Assembly (NCBI RefSeq): GCF_003369915.1
Contig: NC_046677.1
Coordinates: forward strand, 12,338,001-12,402,000
Source of the DNA: Drosophila miranda
Lineage: Eukaryota > Arthropoda > Insecta > Diptera > Drosophilidae
Reading direction: 5' to 3'
DNA length: 64,000 nt
Position numbers and translations under genes: made by a program. Under the pieces are notes generated by a model. The model was not told the origin of the DNA. It did not search any database and saw only the letters and a program-made list of their open reading frames with translations. How positions within the stretch are numbered: position 1 is the stretch's first letter; each line of letters begins with the position of its first letter. This document shows positions 1 through 11,672 of this stretch, one piece after another.

Positions 1-1581
1 CTTGATACTCGGGGTGTGGGGTGGGGTGTCCGACCCGCATCGGGACTAAGGGAGAGCTCTGATTACCCAATTAACCCGGAAATACAAGTACGTATGATTT
101 ATTATTCGTAAAAGCGGATTTAGAAAAGGAAATCCGATTAACAAAGGAAGGTTCGCGTACCATAGAAGGGAGTAAGTAGGAAGTGAGTCCAAACAGTTCT
201 ACATGAACATACATATGTAAGTATATGGATTCTAAATGGATCGACATGCATCTAATGCACTCGCAAAGATATTGCATACATCCCTATTATTGCATTTATC
301 CTTTATTTTGTAATGTAGTTTAGATTGAATATTCCGTGTTTATGGATTCTTTCGAATTATAAATGCCAATAGAAGTTATTTCCTGAAACATTTTACTTCT
401 ACTCTCTTAAAGTCATAGCAAGCCCTTTGAGGCCCTCAAGGTCTGCTGCAAAATGGCAATGAAATTATATGCCAAGTGCACTCTAAAGAATGCCGGACGC
501 AGAGGAGGCCCCACACGGGATGATGGCCAAACCATGAACTGAAAATTGGGCGTGGGATGGAGACGAAGACGAGGCATGCGCAAATCCGAATCACGTGATG
601 TTTGGAACGAACGACCGACCGGCTGCTTGGCTGCCACAGTCAACAAGGGCCACGTAAACGAACCCCAGGAACAGAAACGTTGAGAAACGTGCCGCTGCGG
701 ATACAGTGGGGCAGCGGATACAGTGGGTAAGAATAAATCTTGCTTCGGACTTTGTACACATGCACAGAATCGTACGACGACGGAGAGTGAGGAGAGAGAG
801 AGGATAAACAACAGATATATGTATATATATGTTTATAAAGCGTTCAGCGGAAACCACAATTGAAGGAAGGAAATTTCTGTCCGCTGATAAAGCAAGGAAA
901 AAAACTTGTTATGGTAGGCCATCCATCCATCTACGGACGACATACATATAGTATTATCGCCGTAGAAAGCGTCATTCTCGATAAAGATAAACTGGTTTTG
1001 GCCTATGCATTGCTCTGAAATTAAAATGTTTAATAGAGATAGAGCCCGAAGTAATAATAAGAGTAGAAGAAAACATGCAACGCGTTTTAAGTCATTTATA
1101 TAGTAGTATTTGAAAATGCGTCTAACGCTACCTATGTATGTATATCCTATGTGTATATAATAGAGAATTAATATGTACAGTCGTCGTACTACGATCTTTC
1201 GGTTCTAATTGACCTTGAACCTGAAATAGACACAATATAGCGGACGACTTGGATACTAGAATTATATACACACATATGTACATCCTGCCATGCAATCAGT
1301 ATATGTACACATGTAATTCCTGTGAAAGTGCTCGCGTTGACCCACGTACATATGTATGTGTGCTCGCCCGACGGCCTGCCGTTGCCTTTCCCCCCACCAT
1401 CCCATCCCTCCTATCAATAAAGTGACGCAAGAAAGCGACAGCGACTACCGTTAGTGGATAATTTTCCGTTTTCCAGGTACTATACAAATGCCAAAGGTTC
1501 TTGGAATAGAAAATCCACCTATGTATTACTACCCACTCCCTACCCCCTTCCACCAAAATATACATATGACCAATGACTCAC
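1..1581 (-). other. Probable first intron of the Pect gene (5' part)
   Basis: This stretch lies immediately downstream, on the minus strand, of the Pect first exon and starts with its GTGAGT donor at 1581. I see no second Pect exon in it; the catalytic CYD..H..H segment expected next must lie left of the window. Minus-strand open frames near 0.4-0.9 kb and 1.3-1.5 kb have no recognisable protein features, and I treat them as chance frames. The sequence is AT-rich intron-like DNA with short TATG/CATA runs. Reading it as intron is an inference from the exon beside it. Confidence 0.5.
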
Positions 1582-1706
1582 CATCCGTCGCACCAGACGC
1601 GGACGTCTTTGCCTTGTGAAGGGGTTTCCTTCTGCTGTGTGCTACCGTTGCAGTGACTGTAGTTCTTCTGACCAGAACTGCAGCCGTTTACAAGATTGTC
1701 ACTCAT
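1582..1706 (-). CDS. Pect: Ethanolamine-phosphate cytidylyltransferase, first coding exon (partial)
   Basis: The product makes CDP-ethanolamine from CTP and phosphoethanolamine in the Kennedy pathway of phosphatidylethanolamine synthesis. Only the first 41 codons and two bases of the next are in the window. The ATG follows AACA at 1706. A Ser/Asn/Gln-rich leader is followed by GKDVRVWCDG, which in PCYT2 enzymes leads directly into the first cytidylyltransferase motif. The exon ends GGA TG|GTGAGT, so the next codon must be TGC or TGT (Cys), as in the family motif WCDGCYD. The rest of the gene lies off the left edge. It points away from the large gene at 2564, sharing about 0.86 kb of upstream DNA. 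The family call rests on about ten diagnostic residues plus the splice phase. It is a short match but a specific one. Confidence 0.72.
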
Positions 1707-2563
1707 TGTTGATTTATTGAAATTTTCGCTTTCGACTTATATTTGACGTTGACTTCTAGTTACACGCACATTGATGAGTAAAAGCAGCGTTTTATTTATT
1801 TTTTCCGGGACGATAGCCGAACACGACGTTCACAATGCTAGCGCTTGAATGTTTGTTCTGAGTTACGAGCACGCCTAGTACTTTTATTCCAAGAGCTACT
1901 AAGTTTTGATGTTCGCTGCCTACTGCTTATCAGCGCGCGGGCGCATGGGGAATGGGGAAACTTTAATCAAGTGAAACGAGTAGGCTAGTGGGGGGTACTT
2001 CACTGTAATTTTTTTTTATTCTCATCCAGCTGTTTGCAGTCAACCGATTAATCGCATTGCACTATCGACCGGAGCTGGTATCTATCGGTATTTTATTTAG
2101 TTTGAGTTCTGGACATTCAAGTATAAAATTGACTTATTAATTGGATAAAATTATGTGGGCATGGCTGAGGGTTCTATCTAGCTAGTAATATTCGGCGGAA
2201 TATCAAAATTGAGGAATAAACTTGAATTCATCAGTATATTTACGGTATATTTTTTTTAATGAGACGGTATATTTTGGAATATTTTGGTATCACGGTATCA
2301 CAAAGTAATCACAAAATAATTTGTTGCTGCCAATTTTATAAAATTTTAAAAATATGTGCGTTGCTATACGCACAAAAATTTCCTAACAAGGCAGACCTCG
2401 ACAATCATGTTGTGCAGCCATAAGGAGTTCAGGCTTTATACAGTACGCAGCATAGAGCACAGTTTTTAAAATTTCACGTGTAATTTCCAAAAAAAAAAAC
2501 CTTCCACAATTGCTCCCATTATTCAATATTTGTAACTTCAATCGATTTGGCGTGGATAATACA
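1707..2563. promoter_or_regulatory. Divergent intergenic promoter, Pect / large acidic gene
   Basis: This 857 bp gap separates the Pect start (minus) from the start at 2564 (plus). It holds several near-matches to Ohler core motif 6 (KTYRGTATWTTT): two GACGG/TACGG-TATATTTT copies near 2240 and 2266 and a related TTTGGTATCACGG near 2283. There are also ATCGAT/TATCGG half-sites near 2064, 2093 and 2541. Such motifs mark housekeeping fly promoters without a TATA box. None is an exact consensus match, and I did not locate transcription starts. Confidence 0.4.
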
Positions 2564-5500
2564 ATGTCGAAGCGGGACAGAGCCTATGCGCAGGCAGAAG
2601 ATCGGTGGCTCAGCGTCGTCATGTCGACCAGTGGCATAGTGGAACGACCAGGCCCACTGGGCGAGGAAGTGGACGATGAAGAACGAGCGCATTTTAGCCG
2701 GGAACACACCGCGAATGGGCAGCAGCTACTGGATCCCGCGGTGGACAGCCTGCTGCACGTCATCTCCGACGATTCCGAGATATGCAGTCTCATATCGAGC
2801 AGCAATGGCAACGACTTCCAGGGCTGGCCTGATCAGGACGAACCCTCTACAGTGGAGGCCGTAGAACAACAACTAGTCTACGGACTCTGTCGCACAATGC
2901 AATCACAAGCCGAAGATCTACAATCTGCATCATACTCGGCCTACACGCCACCCAAGCGTCTGCGAATGAGCGACGAAATAATCGAGATCAATGGTTAGTT
3001 TTTGCTCAACCTTGAGCACAGGTTTTTTAAACTAAATCCCTTTTTTAGATTCTCCAGAGGCAGCCACAGACTCCGGCGTGGTCTTTATGCAATCGGTTTC
3101 CACAAATCCCGCGGTTTTGCTAACCAACGGCAGCCTCGTCGACTCTCATCTGACAGAAGTGTTTGAGATCCTTCCGCACACCGAGGAGCAAGCTCTCCAA
3201 ATGGTTGACCCGAACGTCGAGCAGTGCGTTGTCTACGAAGACGTGGACGGCGAAATCGTCCTGACCGAAGAGCACTGCTGCGAGATAATAGTCTCGACAC
3301 AGAACGAGCAGGAGCTCCCCAGGGCCTTCCTTATGTCCGGCCACGGAGCTCTGCTCCGCCATAATCTGAATGGCTCGGGCTACATCGATGGCGTGGCAGG
3401 AGATGAGGATGAGGAAGAGACGCGTATGGAGGCCGGCAACAATGTTTATCTCAGCGATGCGGCTCTGGACCAGCCGGTGGTCCATCACCATGAGCTTGTC
3501 GAGGAAGATGAAGTCGAGGACGAGGAGGCGCATAACGACAATGATAATGAGAATGCTAACTTTGTCGACGACAGTCCGCTGGAAGAAGAGCGCCCCGACA
3601 TCTGTGAGGTGTACGACCACGAGTTGGAAGACCACGACAATGAGATGGATGAAGAGGATGAGATCCAGCAGGGGCACCATCATCATCATCAGCTACATCT
3701 GGAGCAGGAGCTTCCCCTGGAGCATGTCCCAGAGATGGACACAGAGCAGTATCAGCAGCCCATTGTAATTAGTGACATAGAGGAGGAGGAGCAGCCTGAG
3801 CCTGAGCCCGAGCCTGAGCACAGCAGCCCCACACAGTTTCCCAATAGCTCCTCGTCCACGCCCAATGGCAGCGACAACTACCACTATGATGACGATCTGG
3901 GCGACGACGATCGGCCAAGGAAAATGCATCCGGCAAAGCGCAAGTATCCTCTGCTGAAGAACACCCTATTCTCGGAGGCCATGGACCGGCGGCTGGCCAC
4001 CATCTGCCAAGCCCAGCCGCAGATGAGTCTCAGCGAGAAGGTTGAGACCTGGGAGACGGCCACCACCCATGACTGTGAGGCGGTCGAGGATGTGGAGAAC
4101 TTCCAGGCCACCTTTGAGCAGCACGAGGCTTCTAAGCACCACAAACAGGACACTTTCATCGAGTTCCGCGAGACACTGGCTCGCAATATGGAAAAGATCA
4201 GCCGCCAACTTATGCAGAGTCCAGCCGAATCGCCAGCGGACCAGGCCAGTGCCAGTCTGGGGACATCTGCGCCGGAGAAGCAGCCCATTCAGCGACGCCA
4301 CCTAAATGTGCTGCCCACAGAGGATACCATTATTCTGGACGATGACGAGGACGATTGCTACGAGGTGGGCAGGGACAATCCATCTGTGACCACACTCACG
4401 CCGGAGGATGAATTGCCGGCACTCAACTCGCAGGAGGTACAGCAGCAGGAAGACTTCAAAATGGCACCGGACATGAAAACAATTCAAACGCAGACATCGG
4501 TGCAGAGACTGGCCACAAAAGAGACTTCCACTGCAGATCTGGCACCGCTGGCTGTGGCGTCAGTATCCACTGCCTCCGCAGAATCTCCAGCGGCAGCAGG
4601 GGCTCCCGAAGTACAGGGAATGAATGCCATGCCTGTTGCCATGATTTCCACGGAAACTGAAAGTGATTGTAAACTGGCGAATGTTGTCTTTGGCATGATG
4701 CGAAAGGGTGGTAAAAAACGGCAACAGATGCTACGGCTGGAGCAGCAGCAGCAAAAGCATCCTCGCTATCAGCAGCAGCATCCCCATCCCTCATCGGGTA
4801 AGCGGTTCCTCAGTGTGCCATGCTATTACGATGTCCAATCTTTCTCTGTATCCTCCACAGATGTGTCCCACAGCATGAGGACTGAACAGAATGATGCCGC
4901 CTTTGGCGATTGTCCCAACGATGCCATGTTCTACGAGCAGCAGGAGTTCTGCAACTATCTGGGACTCACGGAGATGTCCACGGCCCATGCAGTGGCCACA
5001 GCCATGCGGGAGCTGGCCAACAGCACGATGGCTCGACGCTCCCTCAGAGTGCGGACGCAGGAGCAGCTGGACAGGATGCGGACCGATGTGCGTGGCAGGC
5101 GAAAGGTGAGGAAGCATCACAGTGAGCAGAGCACAGAAGGACAAGCCGCCGCTGCAGCCACTGAAGAGCAACGTCAGTCCACCCAAACGTACGACCAATA
5201 CTATGAGGCACAGGACGATCGGCCAAAAGCCTCGGAGGACGAGGCGGAGGATGGAGATGCTGACAATAGGTGCTCAAAGTCTGAATTGATGGAGGCGGCC
5301 TTTGCTCAGGTCCATGCCGCTGCCACACCCACCCAGGGCCAGTTGCTGGAGACCGTGCAGCAGCAGCAGAAACAGGAGGATAACAGATGCTCCAAGTCTG
5401 AACTGGTAGAGGCGGCCTTCGCCAAAGTCTATGCTGCTGCCGCCCCGGCCCGTGAAGATCTGCTGGAGAGCATGCAGAAGCGCCTGCGACAGGCGCGTGA

Positions 5501-8143
5501 GACGAAGCCATCCATCTACATTGTACAATCGATGAGTAATGCTCCGCCAGTGTCGCTGCCAGTGGAACTACCAGTGGCCCTACCAGGGCCGCGCACGCGA
5601 ACGCCTTCTCCCACCCGCCACGTCGAGACTGCAAACTACGGCGGTCCGCGTCCCTCTCTGGAGAGCTCCAGCCCATACAGATCCCAGATGAAACACAATC
5701 GAAGGCCGACCAAAACCCAAGCGCAAGCCTCCAAGACTCCCCGAAAGAGCCAGGCGGAAAGCAGGAAGCCAAGAGCTTCGGTGGGTGCATCGTCCCCTAC
5801 TAAAGCTGTCCGGGACCTGGTCACACGCTCCACCACGAACATGAACTCGAAGCTGCTGCGTAATCGAAAGGTCAGCCTTTTGAAGAGCTATGCCCTCTCG
5901 GATGCGGATGCGGGCAGGGGCAAACGTCTGAGCGGCGGCAATGCCAGAGGAGCATCAGCCAAGAAGTCGGCCAAAGGCGCGAAGAAACTACCAGCGGAGG
6001 CCGCGGAGGCTCTGGAGAAGATGTCGCCCGAACAGCATCGTCTCGAGCAGCAGCAGACTGCTGCTTCTCCACCGAAATCTCCCACAAAGACGTCAGGGAA
6101 GGGCACTAACGCTTTGCTGGGAGATGCTGGAGGTAAACTCCCAAAGAGCCACAGGCGTGCGCGAGCCCACACTATGCCTGGGCCTGGAGGATCTGTTCCA
6201 AAATCAGCGTTTAAACCTTTTCCTGTTGACCAGTTTCCCAGTTCTCTCCATGTTCCTGCTGATCCTCCTCATATCAAGGCCTTGGTGGAGGGTTCCCAAA
6301 AGTTTTTAGCAAAAGATACACTTACATCCCCAGCTAAAGACCTTGTAGATGAATATTCGTTCAGTGTTCGCATGTCTGCTAGACAACAGGAGCCACTGTT
6401 GGATCAGCAGATCCAGCTGCAGCAGCATTTTATGCAGGATTACCCTTCCTATAGCCAATATACAAATAGTTCAAGCTATTCCCATGCTCATGGCCAGTAT
6501 GCACTTTTGGCCAAGCCCGTCCTGGTCTTACCGCCAATCAGCAGAACACAAGCCGGACACAAGGCGAGTGAGCAGGATCTACATTTCTCGCGTCGTCGGC
6601 CTTCGCAGCAAGCTGAAAAAGCTGGGGTTGCTGGGTCATATATGGATATCAATCATACCCTTCCACCAGGGGGCATGCTCCGACTCAGCGATGGATCTCG
6701 TATGCTAAGCAACCCGCTGGCGGGCAAACACGGCAAGGTGTTGTACATCTACTATGAGCTGGACCAGCTGATAGTCCTGCAGGAGCACCGCGTCAGCTTC
6801 TGGAAGTACTCGAAGGTCTTCAATGTCTTGCACAGGCCACACACGCCGTACTCCACATCGGCGTCGGAGAATAGAGCCGCGACCCACTCCACACTTCCAG
6901 GCCAATACGAACCGAAAGTCACAGAATCTGAGCACTCCCATACATATGAGGACTTTGAACGAGGCCCGCGTTGGGTGAATCTGGGAAAACTGAGGCGCAT
7001 CACAAATGGTGCGTGCTGTACATGACATATACTTACATATTTCCTAACTTTCGACTTCCATCCACAGACAACGAGGTCTTTGCACCGTTTGGGAATAGAC
7101 TGTGCGTGCACAACTCAACGCCTGTGTACCTGGAGATGCGCTGCCATCCGCTGGACCACCATAAGCGAGAAGTAACGCTGACGTCGCTGTATGTGAACGT
7201 TTACTACTACTGCGAGGAGGAGTTGCGCCCCAAGATGCATTCTGTGCATCTGGATGCGGTTAGCTGGTGAGTCTTTAGATTTAACAAATCACAATCAAAC
7301 AATCATAATTGATGTTCTCTTCTCTCTCTTTTCAGTGACGGGTCCCATGTGATTTTCACAACCATTGCAGAGTCTCGGTACTTTGTGATGGCCTGGCAGC
7401 AGGAGGTGGTGATGGGTAAGCCACGCTCGGGCATCTGTAAGTACTCGCTGACCCCCATGCTGGACACGCTGGCCTCAATACGCGAGTTCAAGCAGCTGCG
7501 GCACGAACTGAAGCAAATTGAGTGCCTGATGGAGGATCGCCTAATTGGATATGGACTGACGCGCATCACGATCTGGGACCATCGCAGCGGGGACACGCTG
7601 ATGAACTACGACCTGGGCTGCCCGCTGGGTTACAGTCTGGCCGCCATGCATTATCCCAGCTTCGACATGGACCAGAGCAGCATGCTGGTCCTCTATCAGC
7701 ACATCGAGTCGCAGCAGTCGGACAAGCCCTCCGAGATGCACGTGATTGCCTGCGAGCTGTCGCATGCGACGCCCTCGCATCGTCTGCTTCAGGTGCACCG
7801 CCTGCCAACGCCTCAGTTTAATGAGCACATTCAGGCCGTCAACACCGGGGATCACCTCATCATCAAGGCCGCCACAGGCGAAGAGATTTGGATAAGTTCC
7901 GCCGATCCCAGGCAGTTGACGTACGTGGCACCGCAGGGCAATGGTTCGCAGCGGTTCTATGCGCGCCACACGTCTCAGGTTATCGAAATGGCGCCGCGCA
8001 CCCTTACCGTGGACAGCATCGCCAATCACATGCTACAACTGGCCGTTCAGCAGCAACAACAGATGATGAACAGCAGCCAATCGACCATGGATGCTTTTGC
8101 AACTTCCTCTGCTTCAATCCAGTCCATGCCCGTGCCAGTATGA
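2564..8143 (+). CDS. Large acidic protein with predicted C-terminal beta-propeller, function not recognised
   Basis: The CDS joins 2564-2993, 3049-7008, 7068-7266 and 7336-8143 (1798 codons plus stop). A further 63 nt intron at 4798-4860 (GTAAGC...CTCCACAG) is likely, which would give about 1777 residues. The start ATG at 2564 opens MSKRDRAYAQAEDRW. About residues 150-450 are very rich in Asp/Glu, His and Gln. The middle is low-complexity Ala/Gln/Ser/Lys with basic patches near 5700-6000. From about residue 1350 the composition changes to ordered strand-rich sequence (GKHGKVLYIYYELD, RVSFWKYSKVFNVL, GYGLTRITIWDHRSGD), typical of WD40-like blades. The C-terminus is Gln/Met/Ser-rich. A motif beginning NRCSKSEL is present twice (5270 and 5385). 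This layout suits a nuclear scaffold protein, but I do not recognise the family and propose no function. The intron phases and full-length frame support a real gene. Confidence 0.8.
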
Positions 8144-8796
8144 ACCGAAAGAGTGTCTCTTCTGCCCTTCGCTCAAGTTCTGTATCAATCCGCCTGTCCG
8201 TGTTCCTTGTGCGACTTGTGTCTCTCACCAGATACGACGATACGTTGATGGCGTCAAAATCTAAATGTAATATTCATAAATCCCACACACGTGCACCCAC
8301 ACTCACTCGTACTTTTGTACGTCAAATATAATTGAAGGTAATATCGGATACAGCCCTTGGGCGACGCAACACGTTTATTAAATTACCCCAAGCCCGGAAT
8401 TGTTTTAGATAACTTTCTCTAGTCTAAGTCCTAATCCTAAGTCGGCCTTGATTAAGTCATCCATTTATATTAACTAAGTGTTTTTATTTGATTGGCGTTT
8501 TCGCTTTTTATTTGAACTTTTCTGCAAGAAAAACAAAACTTTATGCATATTGTAAATTAGTTAACGTAGTTCTAGCCTATACATATATTGAATACTGTAT
8601 TTAAATATTAAAATTGATCTACTGCTCGCGAATGGAATGGCGAAGAGTCGTAGAAGTGTCATACAATAAGTTTAGCGACGAAAGCCAAAATGGCAACTAC
8701 AAGCCGATTGACATTAAATGGATCCCTTTTCAAATATATAATTGTATAGTTATTGCACTTCGTGTGTGCCTTGTTTGTTCTTTACCGATTTGGTAG
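8144..8796 (+). other. Likely 3' UTR and downstream DNA of the large acidic gene
   Basis: The region after the TGA at 8141 is AT-rich with no coding signal. A T-rich stretch near 8475-8520 and the tract TTTAAATATTAAAATTG near 8599-8615 are plausible 3' end elements, but I found no exact AATAAA close to the stop codon. The 60-codon open frame at 8614-8796 looks like chance. Confidence 0.35.
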
Positions 8797-8990
8797 CTGG
8801 TTGCTGTGTAACTACTAATTCGGCATGCTAAAAGACTAGAAGCTGACTGTTATAAAACTATTAAAGCGGGCTGCTATGAAACTAACAAGGCTGGCTGCTG
8901 AGAAATAATAAAAACTGGCTGCAATGAAACTACCAACGATGGCGGCTATAAAACTATCAACGCTGGCTGCTATGAAACTATTAGGGTTTT
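8797..8990. repeat. Degenerate 24-25 bp tandem repeat, about 7 units
   Basis: Units resemble GGCTGCTATGAAACTATCAA plus about 4-5 bases, and start near 8804, 8840, 8867, 8892, 8917, 8941 and 8965. The last five starts are spaced 24-25 bp apart. Copies differ by several substitutions each, so the array is old. The core GGCTGCTATGAAACTA occurs intact at 8868 and 8965. It lies between the 3' end of the large acidic gene and gene-free DNA. No function is evident. Confidence 0.75.
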
Positions 8991-11600
8991 CTGACTATTC
9001 TTGATAAGCAGGGTAGAATAAATGTCGGTCTGTTTCTAGCAAGGGCGTACCCAGGGGAGGAAGGGGGGAGAATGCTTCAGCATGCTTATTAATAGAAATA
9101 CATCCTTTTAAATACACATAACATATATAACGCAGACGTCCGTCTGTCTCAGAGACTATATGAGGTAGAGAAACCGATGCATCGGTTGTAGAAAGAAACG
9201 GAGTAGTTTGGTTAGTTTATATTCATATTTGTTTAATTAAAAACATATCTTAGCAAAATATCTCTTTGAAATGTCAAGTTTTTTTAATTTATTTATGTCC
9301 AAAACCGAATAAAACAATTAGGCTTAAGCTTTATAATATTTATTTGTACCGGCAGATGGGCTGAAGCCGATTTCTCGCTCTTTTGCAACTGCTCTTTTCG
9401 ATATGCAACTAATGTGGAGAGGGATTAGCATAGAACTAATTTAGGCAACCATTCTGCATAATTATGATACTACCAGCCACCTCTAAAATTTTTAGCGCAA
9501 TTATATCCTTATCCCGGTCCAATATGGAAAATTTCATGTTCAAATGCGCAGTTACTGACTCTCCGGGTGTTTTTGAATATTTTCCCACCGATTTAAGTCC
9601 AATTTCGATTCCGATTTAATTCAATTTTGATACTCTTGGAAAGTCTCCCATAGCTGTTTATCTTGCTTATTTTCTTCATTCGATTATCGACTTGCTCATC
9701 TTTCTTTCGAATCGATGCCTCCAGAAGGTTGCTATCAACTATTGTCTGTATTTCAATAGCCTTTGTGAGTTCGAGTTGTTTTTCCAGTTGAACAATGGAA
9801 ACATCTTTTTCTTTGGTATTTGGTCCTTAAGTTCGTTGAGTGTAGCATCGTACACTCAAGTGCATTATTGCATTTTGACGTCTATATCGCTATAGTAAAC
9901 GATGAAGTAATATGAAACCAAGGTGGGACTACCATATACTAACTTATACTTCATGGTTATTTTTGTATGTTAAAAACAGACAAAGATGTGCTTTTTGAAT
10001 TTTTAAATTCCTGAACCTATTCAGTTGAGCTAGAATAAATGCCATTTTTTGTAATGTTTTTGAAACAATTAATAAATAGCCTTTACAAACGTGTCCTGGA
10101 AACCACAAACTTTCTTGCTATATTAACAATGAATCAATCTATGCAAAAAAAAAATTTTCATATAATTCGGTAAGTTGGTTAAAAAGATATAGATATATAT
10201 AGAAGAAGAACTGTGTTAATAAGAAGATTAATACGAGGGGAAACGTTGTGGGTCGCAGCTATGGCAGGGACTGAACTTTCATTTGTTCCGTCTGGCTATA
10301 ATAATGAACCGAATGACCAAGCACTCGCTTACCATATTTCGGTTTGATACGACTCATGATGTATATGATTTTGTGGTCGATCCGTAAATATGCAATACTA
10401 GTTATCCTTTTTCTCAAGCGGCCTCCGTATCGAGCTTCAATTGGCTGTGTCATGCTCAAGCAACGTACATATATATTGTTTTTGGTTTCTTGGGACCACG
10501 ACGAGTCTTGAGCAGTCGGCGCAGCAGCTTGTAAACGACGTCAAAAACGGTGTATTTTTTTTGACATTGATTCTGTGGACCGAATAGGCCAAAAGTGTAT
10601 AGAAGTATCAGTCCCCCACAGCACCGCTCCACAGTAGAGGATACCAGATTGGTAGTTAACTCCACTGAGCGTACCACGAAGCGTCGAAGGAAAATTGATA
10701 CAATATATTGGTATTTTATAGTCTTTGATAGGCCATAGGCCGGATGGTACTTCGTTGGTGGGAAGAGCGAGAGAGAGTGCAGAAATATATTGCATAAATT
10801 ACATAAATCATAAAATTACTTTAATATTGACTGAGTACAGGCTATTGCATAGTCGCTGCAGGTCTGCCCCTAATCTAGTTGCGACTCATTTGCATGTAAA
10901 GATGATCAAGCCAAATCCAACATCCTTATCATGTGACTGCCGTGTATGTTGCGTCACACTCGCAGACTAACAGCCTGCTTTAAGATACAATATGCAGATT
11001 TCTTGGTCTTTGACCTTCAAGTGGTTAACTTTTGATTCATTATTCACAAGAAAGGCCTAGGTTGGTTTTTTCAAATTCTCATATATTTTAAACTATTTTG
11101 GTGTTTGAACTAAACAATTTCTACTACAGATTGGCTTCTCATTCTCGACTTATTACTTAATAATCTAGTTATTCTTACATAACTATAAGTTTATTGGTTC
11201 CTAAGATCTAATGTTGTATGTACAAAAGATTACACGGAAAGTAAAACTCGTATAAAAATGGGAAGGGAAGCTGCGGAACTACACTTTTACAATGTAATGT
11301 ATGCCATGCATACATACCATATACAGGTATATCTGAAATTGTTAGATCGGTCCGGCAATAATTGCAGCTACTAGAAAGCCAATTGCCAGCCTGAGAGAGT
11401 TGCGCCGAACCGAATCACAAATGCAAATGCAAAAATCCCCAATGAGGATAGTCCTAAAAGTCACGGCTAGCTCAAGTGGTTCCTTTTACGGGGTCCTTAC
11501 GTGTCTAGTAAAGTACAAGAATTTTATAATGTAGTTGCGACTGAGCGGCTAAAATGTACAATTCACGAATGTTGAAATTTCTATTGATACTCTTTCAAAA
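8991..11600. other. Gene-poor intergenic DNA with repeat remnants
   Basis: No convincing gene was found. Around 10236 a stretch beginning GAGGGGAAACGTTGTGGGT closely matches the start of the repeat near 30262, so it is probably a remnant of the same interspersed family. Minus-strand open frames between 10259 and 10795 (60-84 codons) have no recognisable domains and overlap each other in different frames. The last few hundred bases, near 11.2-11.6 kb, are probably the 3' UTR of Edem2. Confidence 0.45.
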
Positions 11601-11672
11601 ATGTTTAACAAAAACCACTTCATGAGCCGCAGGAGCAGAAGCGTTTACGGTGGGGTGGGTGGACTACAGGCA

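Noticed and set aside
413-857. Minus-strand frames of 88-132 codons in the first kilobase
   Set aside because: They overlap in different frames, show no domain features and lie in the probable Pect intron.
3693-3929. Histidine-codon run near 3675 as a possible microsatellite gene or CRISPR-like repeat
   Set aside because: It is a CAT/CAC run inside the acidic protein's coding frame, with no spacer structure.
4798-4860. Reading the large acidic gene's second exon as uninterrupted
   Set aside because: The frame is open, but GTAAGC, the pyrimidine tract and CTCCACAG with a 63 nt length favour an intron; I kept the outer exon coordinates and noted it.
10259-10795. Minus-strand frames of 66-84 codons in the 8-11.6 kb gap
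   Set aside because: Several overlapping frames beside a repeat remnant, with no match to any family I know.
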